NCBI RefSeq assembly: GCF_900107845.1 | Contig: NZ_FNRM01000011.1 | Location: 27,472-91,471 of the forward strand | Reading direction: 5' to 3' | From: Alkalimonas amylolytica | GTDB taxonomy: Bacteria; Pseudomonadota; Gammaproteobacteria; Enterobacterales; Alteromonadaceae | DNA length: 64,000 nucleotides | Part shown: in pieces, positions 46,340-55,054 of the stretch | Layout: every line of letters starts with the position of its first letter | Position numbering within the stretch: position 1 is the first letter of the stretch | The notes under the pieces: generated by a model | The model's input: the letters and a program-made list of their open reading frames with translations, nothing else | The model's database searches: none | What the model was told of the DNA's origin: nothing | Made by a program: the position numbers and the translations under genes

Positions 46340-48046
46340 ATGTTTAATGTCGAGCAAATGCTGCAGCAACAAGCACCACAGCTAGATCACAAGCCTCGGC
46401 TAAAAAAGCTCACCACCTGGTTGTTACGCCAGTTGCTGCATGAGAAAGATTTCATGCATTTTGCCGAAAGTTACCCGCATTTACAGGGCCTGGATTTTGT
46501 CGAGCAAGTGCTGGACTACTTCCAATTCCAAACCACAGTACGTGAACAGGAACTGGAGCGTATCCCAAGCGATGGTCGGGTGGTGATTATCGCCAATCAT
46601 CCGATTGGTTCACTGGATGGGCTAGCCTTGATCAAGCTGATTAGCGAAATCCGACCCGATGTAAAAATTGTCGCCAACCAGATGCTGATGACTTTGCCGC
46701 CTTTGCATGCCCTGTTATTTCCAGTCGATGCCATGCAAAGCAAAACACGACGCGAGCTGTTGGATAACATCGCCCACCATTTACAGCAGGACGGGGCGCT
46801 GATAATTTTTCCTGCCGGTGAAGTATCCCGACTAAAACCAAACGGCATTCGTGATGGCCGCTGGCACCATGGCTTTCTTCGCTTTGCCACCCAGGCTAAG
46901 GCACCGGTGCTGCCCATCCATCTACAAGGGCGCAACTCCTGGCAGTTCTATCTGGCTTCCATGCTTTACAAACCGCTGGCTACCCTGCTGCTAGTCCGTG
47001 AAATGTTCCGCCAGCGACAAAAGCAGCTACAAATTCGCATCGGTGAGTTGATTCCCTTTGAAAGTTTTTCCAGCCTGGCGCTGGAGCCTCAGGCCAGAGC
47101 TAAGCTGTTTAAAAAGCATCTGTATCGTATTGGCACCGATAAAGCTCCTCTGTTTCATACTCAAAGCGGTATTGCCCTGCCTGAAGATCGCAAAGTGCTG
47201 AAGAAAGCTGTCGAAGCCTGCCACTTATTGGGTGAAACCGCCGATCAGAAGCAAATCTATCTGTATCAGCACCAAGGCAGCTCGCCCGTACTGCGTGAAA
47301 TTGGTCGTTTACGTGAAGTGGCTTTTAGAGCGGTTGGTGAGGGCAGCGGTAAACGCCGTGATATCGATCCTTTTGATAGCTGGTACCAACACTTGATTCT
47401 ATGGGATCCCAAAGAATTGGATATCGTTGGCAGTTATCGTTTTGCCGATACAGCGGCCGTTATGGCACAGCATGGACAAGCGGGCTTGTACTGCGATGCT
47501 CTCTTTCATTTATCCAGTGGCATGAAGCCCTATCTGAACGCTGGGTTAGAGCTGGGCCGAAGTTTTGTCCAGCCGAAATATTGGGGCAAGCGTAGCCTGG
47601 ACTATCTGTGGTATGGCATTGGTGCCTACCTGAAACAGCGGCCGGATATCCGTTATCTGTATGGCGCCGTCAGTTTATCCAACAGCTATCCCCAGGCCGC
47701 TCGCGATCTGATGGTGTACTTTTACAACCTTTACTTTCAGCATCCGGCATCCCCGGCAGTATCCCGTCATCCCTATGTGTTGCATGAACAACTGTTAGCA
47801 GAATTACGCCCGCACTTTAGCGGTAACGACTATGCAGCTGATTTTTGTCAGCTCAAGCATTTGCTGGCGAATATGGGGCTAAGCATACCCACCTTATACA
47901 AGCAGTACAGCGAATTGTGTGAGCCTGGTGGCGCTTATTTTTTAAGCTTTGGACTGGACTCGGATTTTTCAGACTGTATGGACGGCCTGGTACTGGTCGA
48001 TATCACAAAGATTAAAGCTCATAAGAAACAACGCTATATGGGATGA
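46340..48046 (+). CDS. olsF: Bifunctional ornithine-lipid synthase, OlsF type
   Basis: 568 aa fusion. The N-terminal PlsC-like O-acyltransferase has the HX4D motif in IIANHPIGSLDGLAL and IFPAGEVSR. The C-terminal GNAT/hemolysin-type N-acyltransferase shows REIGRLREVAFRAVGEG, GLYCDALFHLSSG and ELGRSFVQPKYWGKRSLDYLWYGIGAYL. In OlsF the C-terminal part makes lyso-ornithine lipid and the N-terminal part adds the second acyl chain, giving phosphate-free membrane lipid. The fusion is visible; substrate is from the family. Confidence 0.85.
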   Translation: MFNVEQMLQQQAPQLDHKPRLKKLTTWLLRQLLHEKDFMHFAESYPHLQGLDFVEQVLDYFQFQTTVREQELERIPSDGRVVIIANHPIGSLDGLALIKLISEIRPDVKIVANQMLMTLPPLHALLFPVDAMQSKTRRELLDNIAHHLQQDGALIIFPAGEVSRLKPNGIRDGRWHHGFLRFATQAKAPVLPIHLQGRNSWQFYLASMLYKPLATLLLVREMFRQRQKQLQIRIGELIPFESFSSLALEPQARAKLFKKHLYRIGTDKAPLFHTQSGIALPEDRKVLKKAVEACHLLGETADQKQIYLYQHQGSSPVLREIGRLREVAFRAVGEGSGKRRDIDPFDSWYQHLILWDPKELDIVGSYRFADTAAVMAQHGQAGLYCDALFHLSSGMKPYLNAGLELGRSFVQPKYWGKRSLDYLWYGIGAYLKQRPDIRYLYGAVSLSNSYPQAARDLMVYFYNLYFQHPASPAVSRHPYVLHEQLLAELRPHFSGNDYAADFCQLKHLLANMGLSIPTLYKQYSELCEPGGAYFLSFGLDSDFSDCMDGLVLVDITKIKAHKKQRYMG

Positions 48047-48198
48047 AGGCTGTCAGCTGCCTGGCAGATTGTGCCAATTCAGGTTAAGTTAAGCTTGTAC
48101 CGTCTATAAATTAGTCAAATGCGTGACTCTTTCACGCTACACGGATCGCTAGCCGCGGTAAGATCCCGTTGGCAATGGCGAGTACAGGAGGACACACC

Positions 48199-49878
48199 AT
48201 GTCTGACTTAGCACGTATCTTCAGTTTTTGGCTGCCGTTGGTACTGGGTACCCTACTGCTTAGCCAACCAGCTAAGGCTCAGGATGAGTCTTTCGAACAG
48301 GCTCAACTGGATCAGGTGCTGGCGCCGATAGCCTTGTATCCTGACAGTATTCTTAGCCATGTGCTGATTGCCTCAACCTACCCACTTGAAGTCGTTCAGG
48401 CCGCGCGCTGGGTCGTCCAAAACTCAGAGCTGGATGCAGAAACAGCCCTGCAGCACGTCGAGCAACAACCTTGGGATCCCAGTGTCAAAGCCTTGGTTGC
48501 GTTTCCCGATCTGTTAGAACGCATGAGCGATGATCTGGACTGGCTGGAGCAATTGGGCGAAGCTTTTCTGACCGATGAAACCTGGGTGATGCAAAGCATC
48601 CAGCAGCTGCGTGAACGGGCTTATGCCCACGGTGCTTTCGATGAAGTCGAACACATAGTGGTTCAGCGTGAACAGAATGTGATCGTGATCGAGCCACGTC
48701 AGCGTGAAGTAGTGTATGTTCCTTACTACAACACCCGTATCGTCTATGGTGACTGGTGGTGGCCACATCATCAACCCTACTACTGGCACTACCCAGGGGC
48801 TTATTATACCCACAGTGCTTTTTACTGGGGACCCTATTATCGGGTCACACCGCGCTTTTATTTCAGCAGCTTTCACTGGCACCATCGTCATGTGATTGTG
48901 AACCATCACCACTTTTATCACCCGCCACGCTATTACCCGACCCGGGTAGTCCATGTGCATCATGGCAAGCGCTGGCAGCACAATCCGGTGCATCGCCGTG
49001 GTGTGGTCTATCGCCGGGAAGCATTAACTCGTCAGTACGACCCACGCCCCAGAAGCTATACCCGGGAAGAACGTGGTCCAGCCCGGGAGTGGCGCCGCCC
49101 GCGTGCACAGCCGAGTGGTGATTACAGCACCAGTTTCCGCCAGCACGCTCGGAGCCAGCAAAGAACTGAGCAAGGACAACGTCAGGAGTACGATCGTTCT
49201 GACCGAAGCGAACAGCGCTCACGTCACCTGCGGGCTGATGCTGCACCACAGCAGCATGAGTCCAATCTGCAGCATCGCCGGCAACAGCTGCAACAGCGTC
49301 AGCAAGCCACCCATGAGCGCTCTGCGGATCTCAATCAACGCCAGCAGCTTATTGAGCGGCAAGAACGCCACTTGTCCACGGACAGTGCAACGGCCAGTCC
49401 GGTTCGTGAACAGCGGCAGCGCGCCTCAGAATACCGGGGTACCCGTGAAGTTCAACAAAGCCCCCGGACTACCGAGTACCGTGGTGCGCGTGAGGCGCAG
49501 CAAAGCCAAACCGTACCAAGCCATCAAGCTGCCATGCAGCAACGCGCTCAGACCAGAAGTCATGAACAGCAAGCCCCTGTCAGGCCGAATCGCCAGTTAG
49601 AACAGCGGGCCATACCACAACCGGAGCCAATCCGCCAAAGCACTCAACCGCAACCACGAGTGCAGCGCCCGGTCGAGACAATACGCAGCCCAAATCCGGT
49701 GCAGTCACAACCCAGTGCACCGAACCGGGTACAATCGCAGCCAAGCTCGCCCAACAGGGTTCAAAGCACAGCACCGGCACAACGGCCGCAACGGGTTGAG
49801 CGCTCAGCCAACCCAAGGCCGCAAACAAACGAGCGCAGCAGCCGCAGTGGCGAGCGTCGGCAACGGCAGATTGATTGA
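48199..49878 (+). CDS. DUF3300 secreted protein with a long low-complexity tail
   Basis: 559 aa. Signal peptide, then the DUF3300 domain (LDQVLAPIALYPDSILSHVLIASTYPLEVVQAARW; later QREVVYVPYYNTRIVYGDWWWP), then a His/Tyr/Trp-rich stretch (residues about 180-260) and about 290 residues rich in Gln, Arg, Ser and Pro. AGGAGGAC precedes the ATG at 48199; an in-frame ATG at 48169 has none. Envelope location is likely; function unknown. Confidence 0.82.
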   Translation: MSDLARIFSFWLPLVLGTLLLSQPAKAQDESFEQAQLDQVLAPIALYPDSILSHVLIASTYPLEVVQAARWVVQNSELDAETALQHVEQQPWDPSVKALVAFPDLLERMSDDLDWLEQLGEAFLTDETWVMQSIQQLRERAYAHGAFDEVEHIVVQREQNVIVIEPRQREVVYVPYYNTRIVYGDWWWPHHQPYYWHYPGAYYTHSAFYWGPYYRVTPRFYFSSFHWHHRHVIVNHHHFYHPPRYYPTRVVHVHHGKRWQHNPVHRRGVVYRREALTRQYDPRPRSYTREERGPAREWRRPRAQPSGDYSTSFRQHARSQQRTEQGQRQEYDRSDRSEQRSRHLRADAAPQQHESNLQHRRQQLQQRQQATHERSADLNQRQQLIERQERHLSTDSATASPVREQRQRASEYRGTREVQQSPRTTEYRGAREAQQSQTVPSHQAAMQQRAQTRSHEQQAPVRPNRQLEQRAIPQPEPIRQSTQPQPRVQRPVETIRSPNPVQSQPSAPNRVQSQPSSPNRVQSTAPAQRPQRVERSANPRPQTNERSSRSGERRQRQID

Positions 49879-49887
49879 GGCCCTTCT

Positions 49888-49913
49888 ACAGTGCCAGTAC
49901 AAACTGGCACTGT
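49888..49913 (+). terminator. Hairpin after the DUF3300 gene
   Basis: ACAGTGCCAGT-ACAA-ACTGGCACTGT, an 11-base perfect stem nine bases after the stop codon, followed by AAACTTTCCC. Probable terminator with a weak T-run. Confidence 0.7.
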
Positions 49914-49983
49914 AAACTTTCCCGCCACTGAATCGTAAATTTTTTATAATTTCATTTCAGACACTTAGCTTATTATCAGAACT

Positions 49984-50013
49984 TTATCATTTGACAACGC
50001 TGTCATTTGATAA
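49984..50013. promoter_or_regulatory. NagR-like operator upstream of the chitinase operon
   Basis: A 30-base palindrome. The core TTTGACAACGCTGTCATTT (49990-50008) matches the LacI-family NagR motif described for Shewanella N-acetylglucosamine/chitin genes (AATGACA-RCGY-TGTCATT); TTATCA/TGATAA arms extend it. It lies 141 bases before the first chitinase start. A TATAAT at 49945-49950 would place the operator inside the transcribed leader, and TTGACA in the core is itself a possible -35. The rest of 49914-50153 holds no gene. Confidence 0.6.
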
Positions 50014-50153
50014 ATAGTTAGTACGGACATGCAATACGGAGCAACACAGCCAGCAACAGGGAGCCGTCCGTCAGGCAGACATTCGTTATAGCATGTTGAT
50101 ACCAAACTGCCTCAGGGTAGTGATAACAATAAAAACTCGCTTTGGAGGACACC

Positions 50154-52268
50154 ATGCAAGATCGTATAAGTCAGCTTTGTCTGGCCGGTTCGCTGCTTTT
50201 CATCAGCAGCTCAGTCTTTGCCAGCACACCTGGCACCCCCAACATCAGCTGGATGCCAAGCCAGTTCGAGCTGCAAAATGGCACTGTTACCATCCCAGTG
50301 CAATGGGATATGTGGTGGGGCACCAATGGCAATAAGTGGACATTGCTGAAAAATGACAGCGCTGTCTACAGTGCCGCCTTAACACCAAATGGCCAGCAAG
50401 CACAAAGTGGCCAGGCCAATTTAACGCTGACTCAGCCGGGTAACTACCAACTGCAAGTTCAGCTTTGTCTGGTAACCGATGGTACCGAGAACTGTCAGGC
50501 CAGCGGCATTACCACCATTCAGGTCAGTGGGAGTGGTGGCTCGGATCCAGTGGACCCTGTGGATCCAGTTGATCCGGTAGACCCGGTTGATCCCGGTCCA
50601 GTCAATCCTGCAGCTCCGGCAAAACCGGTGATTGCCTGGCTGGACAACAACCAAAGCCTGACCAATGGCAGCGCCAGCTTTACCATCAGCTGGAATATGT
50701 GGTGGGGCACGAACGGCAATCTGTGGCAATTAAAACAGGATGATACGGTGATTCACAGTGCTTCACTAACGCCAAGTGGCCAACAGGCGCAAAGTGGCAG
50801 TGTGCAGGTCAATGTCGGCCAAACCGGCCAGTACCAATACAGGGTTAGCCTCTGCCAGCAAAGCAGCTCCGCCCTACTCTGCACCGACAGTGATGCCACC
50901 ACCGTCTCCGTCTCCGCAAGCTCAGGTGGCGGTGGCGGCGGTGGCACCAATCCGGATTTTGATCCCTGGACCGATCTTGATATGACCTACTGGCCGCACC
51001 CACTCAAAGAGCGCAACCGCAGCTACCAGAACACCACAGGCAAAAAGGTAGCCGCTTACTTCGTGGAATGGGGCATCTATGGTCGCAACTACCATGTGGC
51101 GGATATCCCGGCCGAGAATCTAACCCATATCTACTATGGCTTTATTCCAGTCTGTGGCCCGAATGAATCGCTGCGTCAGGCCAATCCGGAAGGCTATGCC
51201 GCCTTAAATGCCCAGTGTCAGGGCAAGCCCGATTACAGCGTGGTGGTGCACGACAAATTTGCCGCGCTGGAAAAATCCTACCCGGGTGATCGCTGGGATC
51301 AGCCCATTCGCGGTATTTTTGCCGAACTGTACCGGCTGAAGCGAGCCCACCCTGAGGTTAAAATTCTGCCATCGGTGGGCGGCTGGACGCTGTCTGATCC
51401 CCTGTACGACATAGGGGTTGATCCAGCCGCCAGAGCCGTCTTTATCGACTCGATGATCGACTTTATCCGCACCTATGATTTCTTTGATGGCATCGATATC
51501 GACTGGGAATTCCCTGGAGGCGGTGGCGCTTTGCCTGAGCTTGGCAGCCCACAAGACGGGGCCGGCTTTGCCATCCTGATGCGCGAATTGCGGGAAGCGT
51601 TGGATGCACTTAGCCTGGAAACAGGCCGCGAGTACGAGCTGGCAGCCGCTATGAGCGGCGGTGTGCAAAAGCTCAGTGTGGTCGATTGGGAAGATGCGCA
51701 CCCGTACATGGATTTCATTAATCTGATGACCTATGACTACTACGGTGCCTGGAGCGGTACCCTGGGCCATATGACCGGCTTGTACCCATCCGACAACTCG
51801 CCCATTGCCGGCTTCTCCGCCGATGAAGCGGTGCAGTACCTGCTGAACCGTGGCGTACCGGCAGAAAAAATTGCGCTGGGTGCCGCCATGTATGGTCGCG
51901 GCTGGACCAACGTCAGTGGTGTAGTGGATGGCAACCCCTTTACCGGCATAGGCGGCGATGGCATCACCGGCGGTTGGGAACGCGGCATCATGGATTACAA
52001 AGCCATTGAAGCTGACTTTATGGGTGGACCTGAGGCCAGTGGCATCAACGGCTTTACCGTGGGCTGGGACGATGAAGCCAAAGCCAGCTATGTCTGGAAC
52101 CCCGCCACCAACACCCTGATCAGCCTGGATACCAAACGCTCGGTACGGGAAAAAGGCAGTTACATCCTGCAGCATCAGCTGGGCGGTATTTTCGCCTGGG
52201 AAATTGATGCCGATAACGGCGCCATTCTGAACTCGATGCATCAGGGGTTAGGCCACTCAGAGCAATAA
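50154..52268 (+). CDS. Secreted GH18 chitinase with duplicated N-terminal beta domains
   Basis: 704 aa. Signal peptide (ends SSSVFA), a ChiA-type N-terminal beta domain (about 30-125; QWDMWWGTNGNKWTLL), a VDP-repeat linker (about 131-147), a second copy of the same domain (about 155-255; SWNMWWGTNGNLWQL), a Gly-rich linker, then the GH18 barrel. The active site DGIDIDWEFPGG places the acid Glu at residue 452; SVGGWT and MTYDYYG are also conserved. It cuts chitin chains outside the cell. GGAGG precedes the ATG at 50154. First gene of the three-gene cluster. Confidence 0.93.
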   Translation: MQDRISQLCLAGSLLFISSSVFASTPGTPNISWMPSQFELQNGTVTIPVQWDMWWGTNGNKWTLLKNDSAVYSAALTPNGQQAQSGQANLTLTQPGNYQLQVQLCLVTDGTENCQASGITTIQVSGSGGSDPVDPVDPVDPVDPVDPGPVNPAAPAKPVIAWLDNNQSLTNGSASFTISWNMWWGTNGNLWQLKQDDTVIHSASLTPSGQQAQSGSVQVNVGQTGQYQYRVSLCQQSSSALLCTDSDATTVSVSASSGGGGGGGTNPDFDPWTDLDMTYWPHPLKERNRSYQNTTGKKVAAYFVEWGIYGRNYHVADIPAENLTHIYYGFIPVCGPNESLRQANPEGYAALNAQCQGKPDYSVVVHDKFAALEKSYPGDRWDQPIRGIFAELYRLKRAHPEVKILPSVGGWTLSDPLYDIGVDPAARAVFIDSMIDFIRTYDFFDGIDIDWEFPGGGGALPELGSPQDGAGFAILMRELREALDALSLETGREYELAAAMSGGVQKLSVVDWEDAHPYMDFINLMTYDYYGAWSGTLGHMTGLYPSDNSPIAGFSADEAVQYLLNRGVPAEKIALGAAMYGRGWTNVSGVVDGNPFTGIGGDGITGGWERGIMDYKAIEADFMGGPEASGINGFTVGWDDEAKASYVWNPATNTLISLDTKRSVREKGSYILQHQLGGIFAWEIDADNGAILNSMHQGLGHSEQ
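50544..50594 (+). repeat. In-frame VDP tandem-repeat linker of chitinase 1
   Basis: About five to six copies of a nine-base unit coding Asp-Pro-Val, varied at third positions. It joins the two N-terminal domains as a stiff, acidic spacer. Confidence 0.85.
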
Positions 52269-52283
52269 CCCAATATAAGCCGC

Positions 52284-52303
52284 AGCCCGCGTTTCAGCGG
52301 GCT
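52284..52303 (+). terminator. Hairpin between the two chitinase genes
   Basis: AGCCCGC-GTTTCA-GCGGGCT then TTATC. A weak T-run makes it a partial terminator or 3'-end stabiliser, which could lower expression of downstream genes. Confidence 0.55.
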
Positions 52304-52333
52304 TTATCACATTCAGAATAATGAGAACGAACG

Positions 52334-54994
52334 ATGAAACCTATTCCATACGCATTAACCAGCCTGGCGGCATTGCTCAGTGCATCCGCTTTGGGCTACG
52401 ACTGCAGCGCACTCCCAACCTGGCAGGATGCCACAGCCTACTCCAGCGGTACTGAAGTACAACAACAGCAACAGGCCTACCGTGCCAACTGGTGGACTCA
52501 GGGCCAAAGTCCAGCCCAGCATTCCGGTCCCTGGCAGGAGTGGACGCCACTTGGCCAGTGTGATGGCACTGAGCCGGTTGATCCTGTAGACCCCGTTGAC
52601 CCGGTTGACCCGGTCGATCCAGTGGACCCCGTTGATCCAGTAGACCCGATAGACCCCGTCGACCCAGTTGATCCGGTGGACCCAGTGGATCCGGTAGAGC
52701 CCCACCCAGGCGATACCCCCTGTCGGCCAGATGGTCTCTACCAAACCCCCGGGCTGGAAGTGCCCTACTGCAGCATCTACGATGAGCTGGGCATCGAGAT
52801 CATCAGTCCGGATCACCCACGGCGTATCATTGGCTACTTCACCAGCTGGCGTCATGGCAAAAACGATCAACCCGCTTATCTGGCCTCCGATATCCCCTGG
52901 TCAAAGATAACCCATATTAACTACGCCTTTGCCCATGTCGACAGCAACCACCGTATTTCGGTCGGCGATGTCACCGATCCGAACAACAGTTCGACCGGTA
53001 TGAGCTGGCCCGATGTACCAGGTGCCGAGCTGGATCCAAATCTGCCCTATCAGGGACATTTCAATCTGCTGAACCGCTACAAAGCCGAACACCCCCATGT
53101 CAAAACGCTGATTGCAGTCGGTGGCTGGGCAGAAACCGGTGGTTACTTTGATGCCCATGGTGATCGCATTGCCAGTGGTGGCTTTTACAGCATGACCACC
53201 AAGCCGGATGGCAGCATCAATCATGCGGGGATCCATACTTTTGCCGAGTCGGCGGTTGCGTTTTTACGTCAGTACCAGTTCGATGGCCTCGACATCGACT
53301 ACGAGTACCCGACCAGCATGACGGACGCCGGCAATCCGGACGATTTCCATATTGCCAATCCGCTACGGGGCAGCCTGAATGCCTCTTTTGTTGAGCTAAT
53401 GCGGGTACTGCGTCAGTATCTGGACGAAGCCAGCGTTGAAGATGGTGTGCATTACCAGCTGACCATGGCGGTGCCCTCATCGGCTTATCTGCTGCGCGGT
53501 ATGGAAGTGTTTGACGCCTTGCAGTACCTCGATTTCATCAATGTAATGAGCTACGACCTGCATGGCTCCTGGAATCAGTTTGTCGGCCCTAATGCCGCCT
53601 TGTTTGATACCGGCGAAGATGCCGAGCTGGTGGCCTGGAATTACTACAATGCCGCTCAGTACCAACAATTGGGTTACCTGAACACCGACTGGGCCTTCCA
53701 TTACTACCGCGGCGCCCTGCCGGCTGGCCGTATCAACATTGGCATCCCCTACTACAGCCGGGGCTGGCAACGGGTGCAAGGCGGCCATCATGGCCTCTGG
53801 GGCACTGCATCCTTACCGGATCAAAGCCAATGCCCACCGGGCACCGGTGGCAGCACCGTCAGCCGCTGTGGCGATGGCGCCGTCGGCATTGATAATCTCT
53901 GGCACGATGTGGATACCCAGGGCCAGGAAATCCCGGCCGGTTCCAATCCCTTGTGGCATTTACGCAACCTGCAGCAAGGCATTGTCGGCTCCTACCTGGA
54001 GGATTATGGGCTGGATCCGGCCACCAACCCGGCACACCAGTTGATTGGCAGCTACCAGCATCACTACGAGCCAGTCGCAGTGGCGCCCTGGCTGTGGAAT
54101 GATGAGAAAAAGGTTTTCTTATCGATTGAAGACGAGCTCAGCATTGCCACCAAGGCGCAGTACGTGATTGATCAACAAATTGGCGGCGTGATGTTCTGGG
54201 AGCTGGCCGGCGATTACAGCTGGCACAGCGATCGTGGCGAGTATTTCTTTGGCGATACCCTGACCTCGATTTTCTACCACAGCTTCCAATCGGCCCCTGC
54301 TTATGGTCATCTGCGCTCCGAGCTGCCGCTGTCGGAGCAGGCCATCGATCTGCGCTTTACCATTGATAACTTTAAACTGGGCGATCAAAACTTTCCCATC
54401 AACCCCACCCTGACGCTGACCAATCACAGCCAGCTGACCATTCCCGGTGGCAGTGCCATCAGCTTTTCGGTGCCCACCGCCATTCCGGATAGCCTGAGCG
54501 ATCAAAGTGGTTTCGGCTTAAGCGTCATCGACAGTGGCCGCAATGCCAGTGGCAACAACATTGGTGGCTTGCAGCACCCCTTTCATCGGGCCGAGTTCAG
54601 CATCCCGGGCTTTGCCAGCCTGGCACCGGGTGAAAGCCTGGAGCTGACCTTAAATTACCAGTTGCCAATGCCTACCCCAACCGGCTGGCGCATTGAACTG
54701 GCTGGCGAGGTGTATGCCTTCAGCCAGGAATACCCGCAGCTGCCGCAGCTGACCGAACTGCCTGGCGATCCGGGCAATGGCGATCCAGGCAATGGTGGCC
54801 CGGGTGAAGGCTGTGGTGGCATCAGCCCTATCCACCCCTGGCCGCAATGGCCACAGACCGACTGGGCCGGCCATCCAAGTCATGCCCTCGGCGGTGATCA
54901 CCTGTCGTATCAGGGTCGTGTTTATCGCGCTAACTGGTGGACCAATTCAGTGCCTGGCTCCGATGGCAGCTGGGCCCTGATTTGTAGCCTGTAA
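52334..54994 (+). CDS. Secreted multidomain GH18 chitinase with two CBM5/12 modules
   Basis: 886 aa. Signal peptide (LAALLSASALG), a short chitin-binding module (about 22-80; YRANWWTQGQSP), a long VDP linker (83-123), the GH18 barrel (IIGYFTSWRHG; AVGGWAETGGYF; FDGLDIDYEYP with Glu324 as acid; NVMSYDLHGSW), a beta domain (about 690-800), a Gly/Pro linker and a C-terminal CBM5/12 (QTDWAGHPSHALGGDHLSYQ, then YRANWWTNS). Carries its own AA-W-W aromatic binding strip. Second gene of the cluster, 65 bases after the first. Confidence 0.93.
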   Translation: MKPIPYALTSLAALLSASALGYDCSALPTWQDATAYSSGTEVQQQQQAYRANWWTQGQSPAQHSGPWQEWTPLGQCDGTEPVDPVDPVDPVDPVDPVDPVDPVDPIDPVDPVDPVDPVDPVEPHPGDTPCRPDGLYQTPGLEVPYCSIYDELGIEIISPDHPRRIIGYFTSWRHGKNDQPAYLASDIPWSKITHINYAFAHVDSNHRISVGDVTDPNNSSTGMSWPDVPGAELDPNLPYQGHFNLLNRYKAEHPHVKTLIAVGGWAETGGYFDAHGDRIASGGFYSMTTKPDGSINHAGIHTFAESAVAFLRQYQFDGLDIDYEYPTSMTDAGNPDDFHIANPLRGSLNASFVELMRVLRQYLDEASVEDGVHYQLTMAVPSSAYLLRGMEVFDALQYLDFINVMSYDLHGSWNQFVGPNAALFDTGEDAELVAWNYYNAAQYQQLGYLNTDWAFHYYRGALPAGRINIGIPYYSRGWQRVQGGHHGLWGTASLPDQSQCPPGTGGSTVSRCGDGAVGIDNLWHDVDTQGQEIPAGSNPLWHLRNLQQGIVGSYLEDYGLDPATNPAHQLIGSYQHHYEPVAVAPWLWNDEKKVFLSIEDELSIATKAQYVIDQQIGGVMFWELAGDYSWHSDRGEYFFGDTLTSIFYHSFQSAPAYGHLRSELPLSEQAIDLRFTIDNFKLGDQNFPINPTLTLTNHSQLTIPGGSAISFSVPTAIPDSLSDQSGFGLSVIDSGRNASGNNIGGLQHPFHRAEFSIPGFASLAPGESLELTLNYQLPMPTPTGWRIELAGEVYAFSQEYPQLPQLTELPGDPGNGDPGNGGPGEGCGGISPIHPWPQWPQTDWAGHPSHALGGDHLSYQGRVYRANWWTNSVPGSDGSWALICSL
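52580..52702 (+). repeat. Long in-frame VDP tandem-repeat linker of chitinase 2
   Basis: 41 codons, almost all Asp-Pro-Val in a nine-base period (one Asp-Pro-Ile, ending Val-Glu-Pro). More than twice the length of the linker in chitinase 1, which suggests copy-number change by slippage. Confidence 0.88.
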
Positions 54995-55013
54995 CAACAC
55001 GAAAAAACCAACA

Positions 55014-55030
55014 GCGGGGCCTGGCCCCGC
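55014..55030 (+). terminator. Hairpin between chitinase 2 and the LPMO gene
   Basis: GCGGGGC-CTG-GCCCCGC with no T-run, 25 bases before the LPMO start. Probably an mRNA-stability or processing hairpin. Confidence 0.5.
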
Positions 55031-55054
55031 ATTACAACCATAAGGAGACACTCC

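Noticed and set aside
51204..52241. 345-aa - strand frame opposite the first chitinase
   Set aside because: Antisense to the conserved GH18 barrel; no signal, no ribosome-binding site.
50544..52702. VDP repeats as a CRISPR-like or regulatory repeat
   Set aside because: They are in frame, have a nine-base period and code for protein linkers.
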